Shown: piece after piece, positions 25,101 to 32,912 of the stretch
Numbering within the stretch: the stretch's first letter is position 1
How the letters are laid out: every line of letters starts with the position of its first letter
Source of the DNA: Saccharina japonica
Lineage: Eukaryota; Sar; Phaeophyceae; Laminariales; Laminariaceae
Direction: 5' to 3'
NCBI GenBank assembly: GCA_008828725.1
Contig: MEHQ01002749.1
Coordinates: forward strand, 79,455 to 143,454
DNA length: 64,000 nt
The notes under the pieces: generated by a model
Database searches by the model: none
Told to the model about the DNA's origin: nothing
The model's input: only the letters and a program-made list of their open reading frames with translations
Program-made: the position numbers and the translations under genes

Positions 25101-28100
25101 TTGTTCGAGAAACAGTGGATACTGCCCGAGCACGGCTAGATTTCGTGTTTGAGAAACACGTCAATACTGACCGAAAGGCTGGGTTTCTTGTTTCAGAAAA
25201 AGCCGTAATACCGACCAACACGGCTATATTTCTTAATTTTGAGAAAGCGTGAATACCGGCGAAGGCTACAGTAGATAGATGGGGTATTAGAGCATGCGTG
25301 GGTGGGACCAACCAATAAGGCTACAGTTCTTATTTGGCAAAGCGCGAAGACCGGCCAAGGCTAGGTTTCTTGTCGCAGGAAGCGTGTGTTCCACAACGTT
25401 ATCTTGGATGTATATACTATAACAACCACTTCCCGGATTGTTTCGTTAACCCCGGAAAAACGTATAGGAAACCCCGAGTTTTTTTGCTGGGGGGCTACTT
25501 GTCATATGAGAGGACCGGTAGGGCTTGCATTGTTCCGAAACTGTAGCGAATCATGTACTTTTTGTCATGTTCGAAATGTTGTTTCAGTGACGCACCGCAC
25601 CGGGAGCAGGAAAATCTTGCAGTAGTCCAACAATCGGGGGGGGAGGGGGGGGGGGGGGGGGGGGGGGGGGGTGACGTTTCGACGTTTGTATACGTACTGC
25701 TGTAGTAGTTAGGTCGCTTCAGGTTTTGCATAGTTCAGCTTTGCCAAAGGCATGCATGCGTTCGGATAGCCGTTGCAGAAGAGATATAGCCGTTGCAGAA
25801 GAGGGGGTCGCCGGTGTGAGGCGTGTTTGCCTTATAGGGGTGACGCTGGTGTTTGCCTTATGGGGGCGACGCCTTATATAAGGGTGACGAGTGTTCGCCT
25901 TATATAGGGGTCACGCGTGTTTGCCTTACAGTGGGTAGCCCGACTTAAGAGAGGGTACCCTATATAAGAGAACAGTACAGTTAAGAGCGACCGAATCGGC
26001 TGGACCCGCCTACACTAATAAACCTATATATTTATCACTGTGGATAAGAGAGAAAGCTATTAATAGTTAAGACAGCTGCTATTGGCCTGGACCACACCTC
26101 TCTTAAGTCGGGGTACCCACTGTTATATAGGGACGACGACGCGTGTTTGCCTCATAGGGGTGAGACGTGTTTGCCTTATATAGGGTTGCCATGTGTTTAC
26201 CTTATATAGGGGTGACGAGTGTTTGCTCATATATATAGGGGTCACGCGTGTTTGCCTTATATATAGGGGCGACGCTTGTTTTTGTTTGCCTAAGGCCCCG
26301 AATTAACGAGTATAAAATAAATTCAATTTGGAAAAAATAAAATTCAAAATTCGCTTTTCATTGGTCAACACACGCACCAGCACCAAATATTATGCCCCAA
26401 GATCCTAATCTTTGGTGCTGGTGCGTGTGTTGACCAATGAAAAGCGGATTTGATTTTTTTTTTTTCCAAATTGATTTTTTTTTCTTCTTCGTTAAAACGG
26501 GCCCTAACAGGGGCGGACCCATGCCACGATACAGGTATAAAGGCGTTTTTGGCTGAAACGTTTCCCGCATGATGACGGGGGGCTCCCTGACCCCCCCCAA
26601 AAAACGTCGGAATTTCGTTCTTGTGTTGCAATACTGTTCGTTGTTTACTTGAGGCCATAGGACTGTTTATCGGGTATAGCAGGTTTGGGTGGGGGTATAG
26701 AGCTCCTCAAATGACCCCACCCTCATAGACAAAAATGTTACACCTCTACCGTAGCATGCGTCGGCGACGCGTGTTTGCCTTACAGGGGTGGCGCCTAAGG
26801 TTTCCGAGGGCGGTCACTTGATTATAGTATAGGGGCCATTTGCCTCACCCAACCACTGACCCTTCACACAACATGAAGGGACAACCGGACCAGCCGTTTT
26901 TGATGGCCTACGAACAATAAGTATGCAAGGGATAATATATTGTTCGAAAAATGAGGCGTGTTTTATGGGGTGGCTCCTCAGGTAAGGAGTATACGTGTAG
27001 TAGTGGTCAGTAATAGTCAGTAATAGTCAGCAATGGTCAGGACTAGTCAGTAATAGTCGGAAATATTCAGTAATAGTCAGTAATAGTCAGTAATAGTCAG
27101 TAATAGTCAGTAATAGTCAGTATTAGTCAGTACTAGTCAGTAATAGTCGGCAATAGTCAGTAATAGTCAGTAATAGTCAGTAATAGTCAGTAATAGTCAG
27201 TAATTGTCAGTATTAGTCAGTACTAGTCAGTAATAGTCGGCAATAGTCAGCAATAGTCATTAATAGTCAGTAACTGTCAGTAATTGTCAGTATTAGTCAG
27301 TAATAGTCGGCAATAGTCAGTAATAGTCAGTAGCAGTCAGTAATAGTCAGTAATAGTCAGTAATACTCAGTCATAAGATGCTACTGCCTCTATCGTAGCA
27401 CGCGTCGCTTACACAAACCGAGCGCTTGGTTGGGGCGCGGCGAGGTCCGTTTACCAGGACCTCACTCGTCAGGCATACCGCATCAGAAACTATAGAACGT
27501 AGAAACTGTTACCTGGTGTGGGCTCACCAAACGCACCAGATACTAGGGAGCTGGAAACACATATTTCCTCTTGGCACGAAATTGAGTTTCAAGTTCGTTC
27601 TTTTGAGATGTTTGTTTTCCCTCTCAAATCACGAAAGGACTTCAACCCAACCCCCCCCCCCCAACCGTCTCGAAAGGGATGCGTGGTCAATGATCAAATG
27701 ACTAAGGCGAGCAAAAAATGAGTACGCCCGACCCCCCCCCCTCCCCCCCAACTGCAAAGTTAACCTTGCCCTTAACTCGAAGTCCAGTCCTAACCCAGGC
27801 TTAGGCAACTGCGATCCGAGCGCGGCGAATTCGCCGAGCGTGACTTGCATTTCCTGTTGAAAAAAAAGGGCGGATTACTAAGACTAACGTATACCTGGTA
27901 TATAAGATCTTTTGTTTTCAGGAGTGTTATTATCGCACCCATCGTAGTTGATCATATCAGGTACCTGGTAGTTAGGCCCACGACGAATGCCAGAACCGAT
28001 GCGCAGCTCTTGTATGTATATCGGTGGGTGAAAGTGTTCGATCAGTGTCTTGGGTTAGTATTCATTGTGTAGTTGTTGTTTTTTTTAGGATGTGATTTTA

Positions 28101-31050
28101 CTTGTACCGATTCATGTTTGGCCCAGTTTTTGATTTCCCTTCCAATGAACAATTCGCCCCCCCCCCCCCCCCCCCAACACACATATCCAGGCGACCTGGG
28201 GCCTTCTTGGCGACTGCACGGCCTTACTCGGCGCGCCGTCCGTCCCCCGCCCGTGTACGCCTCCAGCCCCCGCATTCCCTCAAGGAAGAGAAGGAGGAGA
28301 AGGAAGAGAAGGAAGAGGGGGAGAAGGGCGAGGAGGAGGAAGAGGAGGAAGAGGAGGAGGGCCAGGAGGAGGTTGCTGGGGGGGGTGAGGAGGAGAAGGA
28401 GGAAGAGGAAGAGGAGGAGGGGGAGGAGGAGGAGGAAGATGAAGAGGAGGAAGGGGAGGAGGGGGAGGAGGAGGAGGAAGAGGAGGAGGAGAGGGGGAAG
28501 GAGGAGGAGGGGGAGGAGGAGGATCTACCTCCAGCCGAAGACCTTCCAATGCCATCAACCTCTATTGGCCTCGGTAGCACAAGGAGAACATCGGGTGGGA
28601 AAAACCCCAGGACGGGGGTAGTACGAGCTCAAGCAGGGGCACTTGCTGCAAACAGGACGAGCACAAGAAAGAACACGACAGGGCAGAGGCAGTACGATTC
28701 ACGTCTAGAGCAGCAAGCAGCGGCACATTCTTCTTCTTTTTCTTCCACCGAAAATGGAAAGAAGAAGAATACGAAAACAAGGAAACCGGTGGGGCAGTAC
28801 GATACGAGCTTAGCGGAAAAAGCTGTCGTGGCACCTTCTTCTTCCCCTCCCGATAATCACGATAATAAGGTTGAAATGAGATGCGCAGCGTCATCGTCGT
28901 CGAAGGTGGGTGGTGTTGTAGCTCCAGCAACAGCAGCAGCAGCAGCAGCAGGAGTAGCAGTTACGGCCGAGACGAGACACGGGGGCATCTCCGTGGGTGG
29001 TCGATCTTCCGCTCGTTGCGCGGATGTCGCGGTGCATCCTTCTTCTCCCGAGGTTCCTACTGTTACCGCCCGAGATCAAGAGGTGGTGGGCGAAATACAG
29101 CCAGTAGGCCTGGGGGACACACGACTACCGCAACAACGGCGAGTGATACCAGTCGCTGCTGTACACGAGCAGAGCCCTTCTCCCAGGCCAAAGACCATAC
29201 GCGTCATCACCGACCGAGGCGAAACACCGTCGGCGGCTGTCGATCGGCTCGACGGTTCGTCGTCATGCCCCGCCCCCCCCCAGGCGTCGCGGCATCCGAA
29301 ACACCAGAACCAGAACCAGAACCAGGCCGACGTCTTCTCCACGAGGGCGAGGGAGCCCCCCCCGCCTGGGATGACTACTACCACCACCACCGCCGCCGCC
29401 GCAGCCGCCGCCGCGGCCGTGCAGGGCACGCGATTGGGAGACAAAGCACTGACGGCTGAACAAACCCTGGACTGCTTCTTCGAGTACACCTCCCCCGACG
29501 AAATGTCCCTTTCCTCGCCGCCATCCCTGCCACAAGCGACCGTGCGCCGAAGCCGTGACCGCTTCAAAGAAAATGCTAGGAAGGCGCGAGCTGCTGCTTT
29601 GGAGAACCTGAACCTGACGTCGGCTGTTCAAGCGGCGCGGACGAAGATGGAGGACGGTCCGAGTCCCCTCGAGGGTCCTCCCGCACCACCGTCATCGTGC
29701 TCAGCCGGTGCGGAGGCTCCTTTGGGCAATCTGACGCGGGCGGACCAACCCCCACGAGAGAAGGAGGGCCTCCTCTTCCCGGCTGATCTTCCTGCATCAT
29801 TACCACCACCACCACCACCACCACCACCATCTGGCGCGATTACTAAAAGGAAGTTAAAGACTCCGGCTGCTGCTCAAGAGCAGCGGGAGAAGGGCTTCCT
29901 CCTCCCGGCGGGTCCTCCTGCAGCATCATCAGCACCAGCACCAGCTGGCGCGGCAGCAGCGACGATCGCGGGCGAGGAGACTGCCAGGTGGTTGCAGTGG
30001 AACCCTGTCGAGAAAGTGAAGGACCACACGTGGGGGCGGCAACCGACACCAAGCAGGGAACAACGCACTTCGCGTGTTGCCGCTGACGGAGCCCCCGGAG
30101 CCCCCGGAGCCCCCGGAGCCCCCGGAGCCCCAGCAACTTCAGGAGTCCCCGTGAGGGTAATGAGGCTGGTAAATGGTGTTCAGCAACCGTCAGAGCAGCA
30201 AGAGAGCTGTGTTGACGGCAGCGACAGAGACCCTGCCGCCACGCCTCAAACCACCACTACCACCAACAGCAACAGCAACAGCAGCAGCGACCGTCAGACT
30301 TTGGCACAGCGACGGTGGTGTGGAGCAGCCACTGGGGTTCTATTGCCGTGCGACCAGACCGGGCCAGCGCCGGGAGAAGCCTCTGTACAGGCGAACACGA
30401 GCAGCGTAGACGGCACGGTCACGGCGCTGCAGCTCCGGGCGGAGGAACAAGACGTGGCGCCTATCCAATCCACCTTTGATGGTGGCCACAGCACGAGCTG
30501 GTTGGGTCATTTGCCACTCGCGAACCCCGATGCAGCATCTGAGGGAGCTCCACGAGGAGGAGGCGGAGGAAAAGGAGGAGGCGTAGGATATGGAGAAGGA
30601 GAGGGAAGAGGCTATGGAGAAGGAGAAGGAGGAGCAGGAGAAGCGTATGGATCAGGAGGAGCAGGAGGAGCAGGAGGAGCAGGAGGAGGATATGGAGAAG
30701 TAGGAGGAGGAAAAGGAGGAGAAGGAAAAGGAGGAGGAGGTCAAAGTGGAGGTGGCGGAGGAGGAAGAGAAGGAGGAGGTGGAGGAGCAGGAGGAGAGGG
30801 AGGGCTACACGCCGAAATTGGCGGCCATGCCTCACGTGTTGATAGTCTTTCGTTTGGCACGATGCCGGGAGCGCGGAGATTCGAACACGGCCCCCAGCTG
30901 TCCCTAGGTGGCCTACCACCGTGTACACACGCACCGTGCACCACTCATCCAATGGACCCTTTCAGGAAGAGTGCGGTGTTCGACCTTCTGCCGATCTCGC
31001 ACAGACACGATGCACCAGCGGTTGTTTTGCTGCCCGGTCTGGTTTGCTGA
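10795..31050 (+). CDS. Gene A: calponin-homology (CH) domain protein, seven-exon model
   Basis: Exons 10795-10852, 12947-13059, 18585-20720, 22257-22362, 24406-24542, 28191-28384 and 28578-31050 join with GT-AG ends and matching phase into 1738 codons. Residues about 20-86 form a CH-like module (HWLNSLDGEA, GDLADGVALEEAF, then IACGDLIAFLKHLHG). Residues about 87-750 are low-complexity and rich in Ser, Arg, Pro and Ala. Residues about 755-862 form a fuller CH domain: ILRWMGRLGLK, ERLSSGVLLCELAAAID, HNVRTALAAFRAL, EAILEGDHG, ATWGLLGDC. The last 800 or so residues are low-complexity. CH domains bind actin, microtubules or signalling partners, so a cytoskeletal role is inferred; no actin-binding tandem can be claimed. 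Further exons may hide in the long introns, one of which holds an assembly gap. The gene is certain; the end exons are less so. Confidence 0.7.
10890..10925 (+). repeat. (CAG/AGC)n microsatellite
   Basis: About 11 units inside intron 1 of the proposed model. A competing reading would make this a poly-Ser or poly-Gln coding stretch, because open frames of 98 and 217 codons cross it. Confidence 0.8.
11637..11729 (-). mobile_element. R1 internal-module fragment
   Basis: CATTCAGAACTGACC, then CACACTAATTCCAAGTAGTT, then TGTCCCCCAAAACAGGGGG and TTCTTAAGGGGTTAA. It is one unit of the R1 internal module on its own, in intron 1 of gene A. Confidence 0.65.
12130..12330 (+). repeat. R6 dispersed repeat (GATC-rich), copy 1
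   Basis: Blocks AGATCTGCATGATCTA, CATCCTGCACAACCTCTAAC and ATGATCTAGATGGTCTGTAG recur, inverted, at about 33885-34090 and, in this orientation, at about 50765-50905. The repeat lies in intron 1 of gene A. I see no terminal inverted repeats. Confidence 0.6.
12410..12700 (+). repeat. ATTCAGTTGATATGATGTAT minisatellite
   Basis: About 11 imperfect units of roughly 22-28 bases built around ATTCAGTTGATATG, just upstream of gene A exon 2. Unit length varies through one or two extra GTAT steps. Confidence 0.85.
12947..13059 (+). CDS. Gene A exon 2 (first CH-like half)
   Basis: The acceptor GGCGGCAG|CG follows a pyrimidine-rich stretch (TGTCCTCGTTTGCCGTTTTTC about 45 bases upstream); the donor is GTCGAG|GTAGGC. 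The peptide includes IHWLNSLDGEACLLVD and YGDLADGVALEEAFCMVE. This is the first helices of a CH-like fold, with the family's Trp in helix 1 and a DLADGVAL motif. It ends in phase 0, as exon 3 requires. Confidence 0.7.
13100..13156 (+). repeat. (CCCG)n tetranucleotide repeat
   Basis: About 13 units of CCGCC/CCGTC, starting some 40 bases after the exon 2 donor. Confidence 0.8.
13910..14050 (+). mobile_element. R4 MITE copy
   Basis: Left end ATTACGGAGGACCATATTAA; interior ACAGGACCACATGTTGTTAG and TAGGTTTTGGTGTGTACCGT; right end a diverged CCTATTTACT...CCCGCAATATTA. It matches the copy at 32787 in order and spacing. Confidence 0.65.
14260..14480 (+). repeat. R9 repeat carrying a TTAGGG tract
   Basis: GTAGCCTTTACCGCA, AAAGTATGGAAATCGGGGAA, GCGTGGTCGACCAAT, AAAAACGCCTGAT and a GGGTCGGGGCGGGGACGGGG run end in about six TTAGGG units at 14445-14478. 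The same blocks occur inverted at 54220-54448, where only degenerate telomere-type units remain. The tract therefore travels with a dispersed repeat. Confidence 0.75.
14615..14834 (+). mobile_element. R1 element copy
   Basis: Runs from GGGTTCCTTGACCC through CTTGTGTTGCAATAGTG, CATGGTTTTGTCCATCG and GGGTGAGGTGTTGTAGAG to CACCTCTCTACC...GTAGCATGCGTCC. The left TIR appears lost. It lies in intron 2 of gene A. Confidence 0.65.
15720..16060 (-). repeat. R1 internal module, tandem units
   Basis: Four or so tandem units of about 75-80 bases. Each carries GGTCC.CCGTTTTGGGGCAC, AACTACTTGGAATTAGTGTGG and TTTTTTTCAGTTCTGAAT. Outer R1 ends were not identified here, although R1-like sequence resumes at 16220-16330. 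Confidence 0.7.
17024..17491 (-). mobile_element. R1 element with duplicated left end
   Basis: A unit of about 73 bases (CCCCTACGTACGTACGACC, GACGCATGCTACGGTGGCC, GTTTTGCCTTCTGAGGGTGG) occurs twice in tandem. The rest of an R1 element follows, including one internal module (AAACTACTTGGAATTGGTGT), to the end CCCTCTATCGTAGCACGCGTC. Confidence 0.7.
18173..18533. other. Assembly gap (run of N)
   Basis: About 361 unknown bases, 50 bases upstream of the exon 3 acceptor of gene A. An additional small exon could lie in or near the gap. Confidence 0.99.
18585..20720 (+). CDS. Gene A exon 3 (giant low-complexity exon)
   Basis: The acceptor CGCAACCAG|GCG follows a pyrimidine-rich stretch; the donor is GGCTTGAAG|GTAAGG. 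There are 712 codons, phase 0 at both ends. It begins with the end of the first CH-like module (QRVCDGEPIACGDLIAFLKH). It then has runs of Glu, Ala (about 19120-19155) and Pro, two cysteine-containing CPGG repeats, and about four imperfect 58-60-residue repeats starting R.SWSPSQ and containing PSNNR.PP.R. It closes with RDILRWMGRLGLK, helix 1 of the second CH domain. The frame runs open past the donor to 20834, but the CH continuity fixes the exon end. Confidence 0.75.
22257..22362 (+). CDS. Gene A exon 4 (CH domain core)
   Basis: The acceptor TTCTTTCTGTCCGACAG|G is strong and the donor is GTTTCAG|GTGCGC. It encodes VAWSLLTPEELPCHERLS, then SGVLLCELAAAIDYAVS. The SSGVLLCELA block matches the conserved DGVLLCEL signature of CH domains. 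Phase 0 in, phase 1 out. Confidence 0.8.
22427..22565 (+). repeat. R5 repeat copy in intron 4
   Basis: GTACTTCATTTTCATGCGTG, then CTCGCATCCCGGCAATGCCG, GGTTTTCACCGACCGAGCAG and CATTGCTAGCACCAACTG. It starts some 65 bases after the exon 4 donor. Confidence 0.65.
24005..24223 (+). mobile_element. R1 element copy
   Basis: Runs from CTCCTTGACCTAATAGTGTC through CCATGGAAATGTTCATCGGG and AAAATCAGTGTTTAGGTGAG to ACCTCTATCGTAGCAGTCATC. It sits directly beside an R5 copy in intron 4 of gene A, about 180 bases before exon 5. Confidence 0.65.
24406..24542 (+). CDS. Gene A exon 5 (CH domain, third part)
   Basis: The acceptor TGTGCTGCGAG|GG is fixed by phase; the donor is CACGG|GTAAGC. The peptide TCGTPSNAARSRHNVRTA, then LAAFRALGGVVGTWLRSDEA and ILEGDHG, matches the N.R.AL..L and EEILEGD region of CH domains. 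The pyrimidine tract before the acceptor is weak. Alternative acceptors upstream do not keep the phase. Confidence 0.7.
24850..25088 (-). mobile_element. R1 element copy
   Basis: GAGGAGCTCTATTTCTCAAC, ACCCGATGAACAATTCCATG, a GGGGTATAAGGGGCCCGATG segment and the terminal CCTCTATCGTAGCACGCGTC. The left end is lost. Confidence 0.65.
25095..25420. repeat. Degenerate GAGAAA..CGTGAATACTGGCC repeats
   Basis: Several imperfect units of about 55-60 bases, each with GAGAAA(G/C)....GAATACTG(G/A)CC, a GGCTAG/GGCTGG step and TTTCTTGTTT. They start earlier, near 24700, and are interrupted by the R1 copy. No coding signal was seen. Confidence 0.55.
25636..25671 (+). repeat. Poly-G tract
   Basis: About 35 bases of almost uninterrupted G. 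True length is uncertain because such runs are poorly assembled. Confidence 0.85.
25800..26285 (+). repeat. GTTTGCCTTATATAGGGGTGACGC minisatellite
   Basis: About ten imperfect units of roughly 28 bases around TGTTTGCCTTATATAGGGG and TGACGCGTG. It is split by a MITE at 25929-26122 and abuts an R3 element at 26294. Confidence 0.8.
25929..26122. mobile_element. 194-bp MITE inside the minisatellite
   Basis: Ends CAGTGGGTAGCCCGACTTAA and its near-perfect inverse CTTAAGTCGGGGTACCCACTG, flanked by TTA on both sides (25926-25928 and 26123-26125). Removing it restores a normal unit, GTTTGCCTTATATAGGG. TIRs of the CAGTG...TTAAG type recall pogo/Tigger-like elements, but those usually duplicate TA, so the superfamily is left open. 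Confidence 0.85.
26294..26504. mobile_element. R3 Harbinger-like MITE, copy 1
   Basis: Ends GGCCCCGAATTAACGAGTA and CGTTAAAACGGGCCC, flanked by TAA on both sides (26291-26293 and 26505-26507). The interior is a long inverted repeat with arms around CAACACACGCACCAGCACC. A TWA duplication and G/C-rich ends suit PIF/Harbinger. No transposase was seen. Confidence 0.85.
26518..26763 (+). mobile_element. R1 element copy
   Basis: Starts at a degraded TIR (CCATGCCACGATACAGGTA) and runs through TTTTTGGCTGAAACGTTTCC, CTTGTGTTGCAATACTG, TTTATCGGGTATAGC and GGTATAGAGCTCCTCAAATG to CACCTCTACCGTAGCATGCGTC. It is almost complete. Confidence 0.75.
26764..27408 (-). mobile_element. Expanded R1-like element holding a 10-bp minisatellite
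   Basis: It starts GGCGACGCGTGTTTGCCTTA with GGCGGTCACTTGATTATAG, and ends CTGCCTCTATCGTAGCACGCGTC. The middle is replaced or expanded by the minisatellite at 27005-27370. Confidence 0.6.
27005..27370 (+). repeat. (AGTAATAGTC)n minisatellite
   Basis: About 36 units of a 10-base repeat with substitutions (AGTATTAGTC, AGCAATAGTC, AGTAATAGTCGG). A higher-order period seems present, since a TATTAGTCAGTACTAGTCAG variant recurs. Confidence 0.9.
28191..28384 (+). CDS. Gene A exon 6 (end of CH domain)
   Basis: The acceptor CACATATCCAG|GCG follows a long poly-C tract. Phase 0 reads ATWGLLGDCTALLGAPS, the last helix of the CH domain (compare the usual WGLL motif after EGD). A Pro-rich linker and a Gly/Arg/Glu-rich run follow. 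A TGA comes at 28386, just past a GGGG|GTGAGG donor at 28385. I place the exon end at that donor because the next long frame then joins in phase. Confidence 0.65.
28265..28525 (+). repeat. Purine-only (GAG/GAA/GGA) tract
   Basis: About 260 bases with hardly any pyrimidine on this strand. It is open in all three + frames, as poly-Glu, Gly/Arg or Arg/Lys, so frame assignment here rests on phase and domain logic only. Confidence 0.9.
28578..31050 (+). CDS. Gene A exon 7 (low-complexity C-terminal exon)
   Basis: The acceptor GGCCTCGGTAG|C follows a pyrimidine-rich stretch. Joined to exon 6 through a 193-base intron it keeps phase and gives 823 codons plus a stop. Visible parts are short Ser, Ala, Thr and Pro runs, a charged helix-like stretch (VRRSRDRFKENARKARAAAL), a nine-base GGAGCCCCC repeat read as APG (about 30088-30130) and a Gly-rich tail. 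No known domain was seen. The frame is also open upstream to an ATG at 28102. A single-exon reading with an indel in the G8 run at 28378-28385 is the alternative. Confidence 0.5.
30088..30132 (+). repeat. (GGAGCCCCC)n coding minisatellite
   Basis: About five nine-base units in frame within exon 7, read as Gly-Ala-Pro repeats. Confidence 0.85.
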
Positions 31051-31350
31051 TCTTTATCTCGTATACTGCACGGTCTTTGAGAGGTATATAGTCGTCGGCC
31101 ATACATACAAGTAGTGTCAAGCTCCACAGTTGCAGCAGTTTATCACGGAGCGACCGATGCCTGCTTACGATAGAAGTAACGCTTTTTAGGCAAACAATGG
31201 TTGTGACTGAGGGACTGCCCAATAAGGCACGCGCCTTTCAAGGCATGCGCATTATCGTTTGTGTTTACAGGTATAGGCGCCCTGTCTGCTTACCGCAGCA
31301 ACAACAAAATAGAAGGGAGATTTCGCGTTTTGTCCATGCAAGCAAAAAAG

Positions 31351-31631
31351 GACGCGTGCTATACGATAGAGGTATATCTAGCACTTTTTGGCCGAAACAT
31401 TTTCGGAATGACGGGGCCCGAGTCCTTAACCCAAAATTGTCGGAATTCCAATTTTCGTGTTGTTGCCAATTGTTTCGTTATCTCCTTAGGCCATGGGATT
31501 GTCCATCGGGTCGTAGGGCTTTTGATTTCCTCCGAAATCATTTTTGTTACTACTGCAGGTATGGAGGTCCTCACGTGAGGAGCCTCAGAAAATGTACTGG
31601 ATGCAGGTGCACCTCTATCATAGCATGCGTC
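31351..31631 (+). mobile_element. R1 element, near full length
   Basis: Starts GACGCGTGCTATACGATAGA and ends CACCTCTATCATAGCATGCGTC; 281 bases with all R1 blocks in order (CTTTTTGGCCGAAACATTTT, CGAGTCCTTAACCC, CATGGGATTGTCCATCGGG, TCCTCACGTGAGGAGCCTC). Confidence 0.8.
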
Positions 31632-32786
31632 GAAGGCTTGTTTTGAACCGGTCGCGTTCGACGAGCACTGTGAGGCGAGACGAGGGACACTGACTGGCCC
31701 GCCGCAGCTCCGACAAAAAGCGTGGAGGATAACGAACCATGATGGATCATACTCTGAGCTGTGGTGCCCCAAAAGGCAACGCTCTACGGCGGGACCCCAC
31801 ACCAAAGGTCCCGAAACCGGAGAGTACACCTGCACCCAACCCAAGCCTCCTCTTTAGGTACCTCTCCCAGTAGTATATCTACCGGAAGCAACAAAAACTT
31901 TCTGGGGAAAAAAAAGTTGGCGGAAAGACGATGTGTGAACCAGAAGTCGACGCTTATGTTTTCATGCGTGTCAAAAGTAGTGCAATATATCTTACTCGTC
32001 CGTCTGTCGTACCCGAACTACTAGTCGTTGAATGATACGGGGAGGGAGGGAGGGAGGGGTGCACCTGCAAGTTTCTTAGAGTCCTCACTTGAGGTGTTCT
32101 GGATGCAGGTGCACCCAAAAGAGGAATTTGAGGACAAAGTGTACGTAAAGGACCTCGATGGTCGCATCTTTCCGTTGTTGTTGGGGATATCACCCGTTCT
32201 CCACACACGCTGACCTATAGGTACCGGATATGTATGCTGTGAAAGCACCCCGGCTGGGCTGGAGGTGGTGAGGTCTCTGTAAGCCGGCCGGAAGGAAATC
32301 CGACCCACGATCACGGAGCCCTGTTAACGCCCGCATTCGACCTCAAATATAGAAGGATATATGGGTGAAGCGCGCTTGCATATATCAAGAGGAGCGCGCC
32401 CAAATAAATGGACTGGCTGGTTTCGAGACTTTTGTTTTGGATGTATATACAACTCGATGATGTGTGCTTGTTTTGGGTTGCAGCAGGGTGCTGCTTTTGT
32501 AGCCCCCCCCACGGTGGCAGAGTATGGACTGACCTATACCTATGCCCAATGAACACACTTCTTTTCGCGAGAAAATGCAAGTTCCTACAGGCAGTAGTGA
32601 GGATGGCGCCGAAAAACTAGGGACGGGTTCCCTATGATAGATGTATACCGGAATATTGCGCTGTTCGGCCAGGAAAACATCCATTTCGCTGACTATTAGT
32701 ATACTCTCCTCACCCCTAGGAAAAACCAGGTAGCCAATAAGGCACACGCCTTATCGCTGGAAACCCCATTCCTTTGTGCTTTAATA

Positions 32787-32912
32787 CGGAGGACCATACA
32801 TAGTAAACAGGACCAAATATTGGTACTGTAGTAAGAACAGGTGAATTTATAGGTCTTTGTGTATACCGCAGGTCCTATTTACTAGTATTTACTATGGTGT
32901 CCGGTAATATGA
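32787..32912 (+). mobile_element. R4 MITE, near full length
   Basis: Ends TAATACGGAGGACCATACAT and the inverse TTTACTATGGTGTCCGGTAATA; interior GTAAACAGGACCAAATATTG and TATACCGCAGGTCCTATTTA. About 126 bases. Fragments also occur near 13910, 21650 and 51785, and a split copy surrounds 40194. Confidence 0.75.

Noticed and set aside
27005..27370. CRISPR-like array
   Set aside because: A 10-base unit with no unique spacers; it is a minisatellite in a eukaryotic context.
28224..28580. Minus-strand poly-Ser and poly-Pro frames
   Set aside because: Antisense of the purine tract; no domain and opposite to the gene A exons.
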